Shown here one piece after another: positions 59,995 through 64,000 of a stretch of 64,000 nucleotides of DNA (the stretch's first letter is position 1; every line of letters begins with the position of its first letter). The notes under the pieces are model-generated. The model had not been told where the DNA came from. It saw only the letters and a list, made by a program, of their open reading frames with translations, and made no database searches. The stretch comes from Epiperipatus broadwayi (taxonomy: Eukaryota > Onychophora > Udeonychophora > Euonychophora > Peripatidae), in NCBI GenBank assembly GCA_028023455.1, contig JAQFVV010000143.1, forward strand, positions 2,917,301 through 2,981,300, read 5' to 3'. The translations under genes were made by a program, and so were the position numbers.

Positions 59995-61115
59995 TACCTG
60001 GGTCTCATTTTATGCGGTAGATAGGTTCCGCAGAAAACCTGCATTAAAAAAATCGCACAAAAATAGACTCAACTTACCTTGAAAAATGGGGGGGGGGGTA
60101 GGTTCTAATAATTTTCAGAAATCGCATAAAAGCAAAGCAACAAGGAAAAACTACTTTAAAATTCGTATTAAAAAAATAAGGAAATAAAGTATGGCTAATA
60201 AAAAATTTCAAATATTTGAAAAAATTAATACAAGACAAACTTTTTTTATTAACTATAGTATTTAATTTTACATTTTTTCATACATATTTTAAACATTAAC
60301 GATTGTAAAACAATATTTTAATCATTACCACTATTTGACAATATACGTTCGTTTGTGAACTAGTAAGAAATCAGATTCGTCACAATAGCAAGTACAACTA
60401 GCACCACTTTCAGGCTTGTGCTGTGTTAATGGTTTTCTATTGACAATGTAATCGGTGATTAAACTTTGAGATGATGATTTTATTAATTGTTTATAAAGCT
60501 CGTGATATCTAGACATATAACTATTTAGCTCTCATTGGAATTTAAGAGGTTTTTTACTTATCAGAAAAAAAAAAAATTGTCTTTTTTTGTTTACTACTGA
60601 AATAAATTTTAAATGTTCACATTTTGTTTCTGTATTAAAAAAATGAGATCACACTCAAAATAAAAAGATTTTACATTATCATTAGAAAATATTATTTTCA
60701 GATTACAAAATCAATAAAATCTTCTTTATTTATTTTAAAAATCTAAAAGATTGTTTATTTCTGTTATATCCAACAAAATATGTTTTAAAAGTTGAAAATT
60801 TTTGAATATTTATAGCTATATTTTTATACATAAGAATAAATATATTATTATTATTTATTCATTAGTATAAGTAGGTTATTTACATAGTAGCTAAGATTCT
60901 AAATACAGCTTTAGGTCATATTCTCGTTAGCTGCTAATATAACGTTATATTTTTGAAAAAAAAAAAAAAAATTTCAAGTAAAAATAAGTTATTAATAATT
61001 TAAATTTCTTGATATCTAATAAATATAGTGAAATATGAAAGATATTAAGAAGAAACATGAATCGCATAACTTCAAAATTGCATTAAAATAATTCGCATAA
61101 AACGTGACCCAGGTG
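59995..61115 (-). mobile_element. Tigger-like (pogo/mariner) element, deleted
   Basis: The left end reads TACCTGGGTCTCATTTTATG, then CGG; the complement of the right end is CACCTGGGTCACGTTTTATG, then CG. TA flanks both sides (59993-59994 and 61116-61117). The inner left sequence (GGTTCCGCAGAAAACC, AATCGCACAAAAATAG) resembles Tigger ends. The minus frame 60331-60516 (KSSSQSLITDYIVNRKPL) may be the transposase C-terminal tail; the DDE core is missing. I infer an internal deletion derivative of about 1.1 kb. Confidence 0.75.
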
Positions 61116-62604
<1,489 letters not shown>

Positions 62605-63689
62605 TGATTATTTTAAAAATATGAATTTGATTTACTTTATTAAATATAACAATCACTTTTATTTAATGCATGTAAGTTTTAATAAATATAATAATTATAT
62701 CTGTTAAATAATAGTAATTATCTAAAAACTATATTAAAACAAAGGTCTCTCTTCTCTTCTTAGAAATATAATTTAATATTCATCTCTTTTTCTGATCCAT
62801 ATAAACAAAAAAAAAAAGTCATATTAGTAGAAGTAGAGTAGACTCAATATATTTTGTGCCTTTTGACACATCATTTGTTAATCATATATAAATTTAAATG
62901 TTGTAAACTATTTGAAAGATTATTAATTATGGTGTTGTTGTTTTTTAAATTTAAATGCTTTAATTTTTCTTTTTTAAAAAAATGTATTTCTTATTCTATA
63001 TAAATATCAATTTTTTTTTTCTATTTGTAAGAATAATCAAGAATCCAATGTTTTTTAACATTCTAATTATCTTTTTCATTGCACCAGTAATTAGGTTTAA
63101 AATAAAAAAAAGTTTAGGTGCAACTATGCAGTATTTTATAAAAATAAAAAAAATCATTGGATTTTAAAATAACCAATGAAGAATGAGAAAACAAATTGTA
63201 ACAAAATTCTAATATATTTGTTAGAATCATTCCATAAGTGAATAGGGCCTTTCAAATATTAAATAACTTTAAAATATAATTTTTACTTTATTAATATTAC
63301 ATAATTACTCTTAGACCTTTTTAAAAAAAAAAAAAACAGTCACTATTGCCTTGAAAAAGATAATGAAATGTGATTGAAATGTTTGATTTTTGCCTATCCT
63401 CTTTCATGGGATAACCTAAAAGAATATTTTATATTATTTTTCATAATATATTTTTTTATACTAATATTATATTTCTATATATATATAATCTCTTTTCTAC
63501 TGTTTTTTTTAAAAAATTCTCCATTTTTTTTTTTTATATTTCTTTCTACTTTGCTACTGATGTTAATATAAGCTCTTATTTTTATGATTCTCTAATGCTG
63601 TCCGTCATATCTGTACATACATTAAATGCGACAATGTGTTTGAGCATTTTTGCAACTGCATTTTCATCTTTAATTATGCAAATGACATT
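62605..63689 (+). other. Sequence after exon D (3' untranslated part or intron)
   Basis: No further exon of the N4BP1-like gene was recognised. AATAAA occurs at 62680-62685, about 75 bases after the TAA, and could serve as a polyadenylation signal if exon D is the last exon. The frames at 62982 and 63374 are hydrophobic T-rich runs and not taken as genes. Confidence 0.4.
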
Positions 63690-63925
63690 TTTGATTTTAA
63701 AACAGTCAAAAACTCACTATATGTATTGACAAACACAGTAAGCTAGAGTAATCAATGGATGCTAAAAGGCTTGTGCATAAAATCCCCATCTAATGCCTAT
63801 TCATCCAATATCCCCAGACTAGTTTCTAGTTATTCTAGCTTGCTGTGTGTGGCAATACGTATAGTGAGTTTTGCCTGTTTTGATAACAGTTATAAGCAAG
63901 CATAAGAAATGGTGATCATGTGAAT
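63690..63925. repeat. Family F repeat as a compact inverted structure
   Basis: The left half runs AAAACAGTCAAAAACTCACT, GTAATCAATGGATGC, AATATCCCCAGACTAG. The right half is the complement of the family start: TGGCAATACGTATAGTGAGT, TTTGCCTGTTTTGATAACAG, TTATAAGCAAGCATAAGAAA, GGTGATCATGTGA. The two halves therefore carry the same terminal sequence in opposite orientation, as in a foldback element. Confidence 0.8.
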
Positions 63926-64000
63926 TTTGATTTTACTATACATTGTAACCTCTAATATTCGATTTTGGCTTAGAAGAGACTCGGAGAGCAAGAGGTTAAC

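Overview
This is a piece of a large, strongly AT-rich animal genome, almost certainly an invertebrate. Genes are split by GT-AG introns of 12 to 27 kb, and the spaces are filled with many superfamilies of decayed transposable elements: Ty3/gypsy, Penelope-like, several LINE clades, hAT, a Tigger-like element, foldback repeats and a tRNA-derived SINE. I cannot name the species. No rRNA gene, CRISPR array or prokaryotic feature is visible.

The main host gene runs left to right across most of the window. Four coding exons (5167-5948, 32605-32841, 44919-45026, 62487-62604) join in phase and encode a KH-like region, a lysine/arginine-rich segment and a complete NYN (PIN-like) ribonuclease domain of the N4BP1/KHNYN family. 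Upstream exons lie left of the window. A second, small gene appears to sit on the opposite strand inside the first large intron: exons at about 20007-20165, 19557-19924 and 18464-18579, with a promoter that carries ETS, NRF1-like and YY1-like motifs, unlike the surrounding transposon debris.

Layout: 1-4949 is a broken Ty3/gypsy element whose 5' LTR was interrupted by a long LTR of another family. 5167-5948 is host exon A. 8593-9345 is a Penelope-like relic. 12046-14749 is a composite Penelope-like insertion with inverted tails. 15178-17866 is a solo LTR. 18464-20165 is the nested gene. 21522-22770 is a TIR element with an 8-bp target duplication. 23230-31175 is a non-autonomous LTR element with very long LTRs and a short internal domain carrying two overlapping minus-strand ORFs. 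31250-32540 is a LINE relic. 32605-32841 is exon B. 34302-37158 is a hAT element. 37940-43741 holds gypsy, LINE, foldback-repeat and SINE pieces. 44919-45026 is exon C. 46965-47236 is a palindrome. 48970-50913 is another solo LTR. 51450-53170 is a repeat cluster with inverted copies. 53230-54030 is a LINE 3' end. 56600-58250 is an antisense gypsy pol relic. 59995-61115 is a Tigger-like element. 62487-62604 is exon D.

Most interesting are: (i) a family of long LTRs (1.9-3.0 kb) with shared ends, a terminal stem-loop and 4-bp target duplications, including an element with gag-like ORFs overlapping at ATGA; (ii) a head-to-head Penelope-like insertion that carries a 113-bp near-perfect copy of intron sequence found about 6.8 kb away; (iii) the nested antisense gene with a housekeeping-type promoter. 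All calls are by eye; no alignment or search was run.
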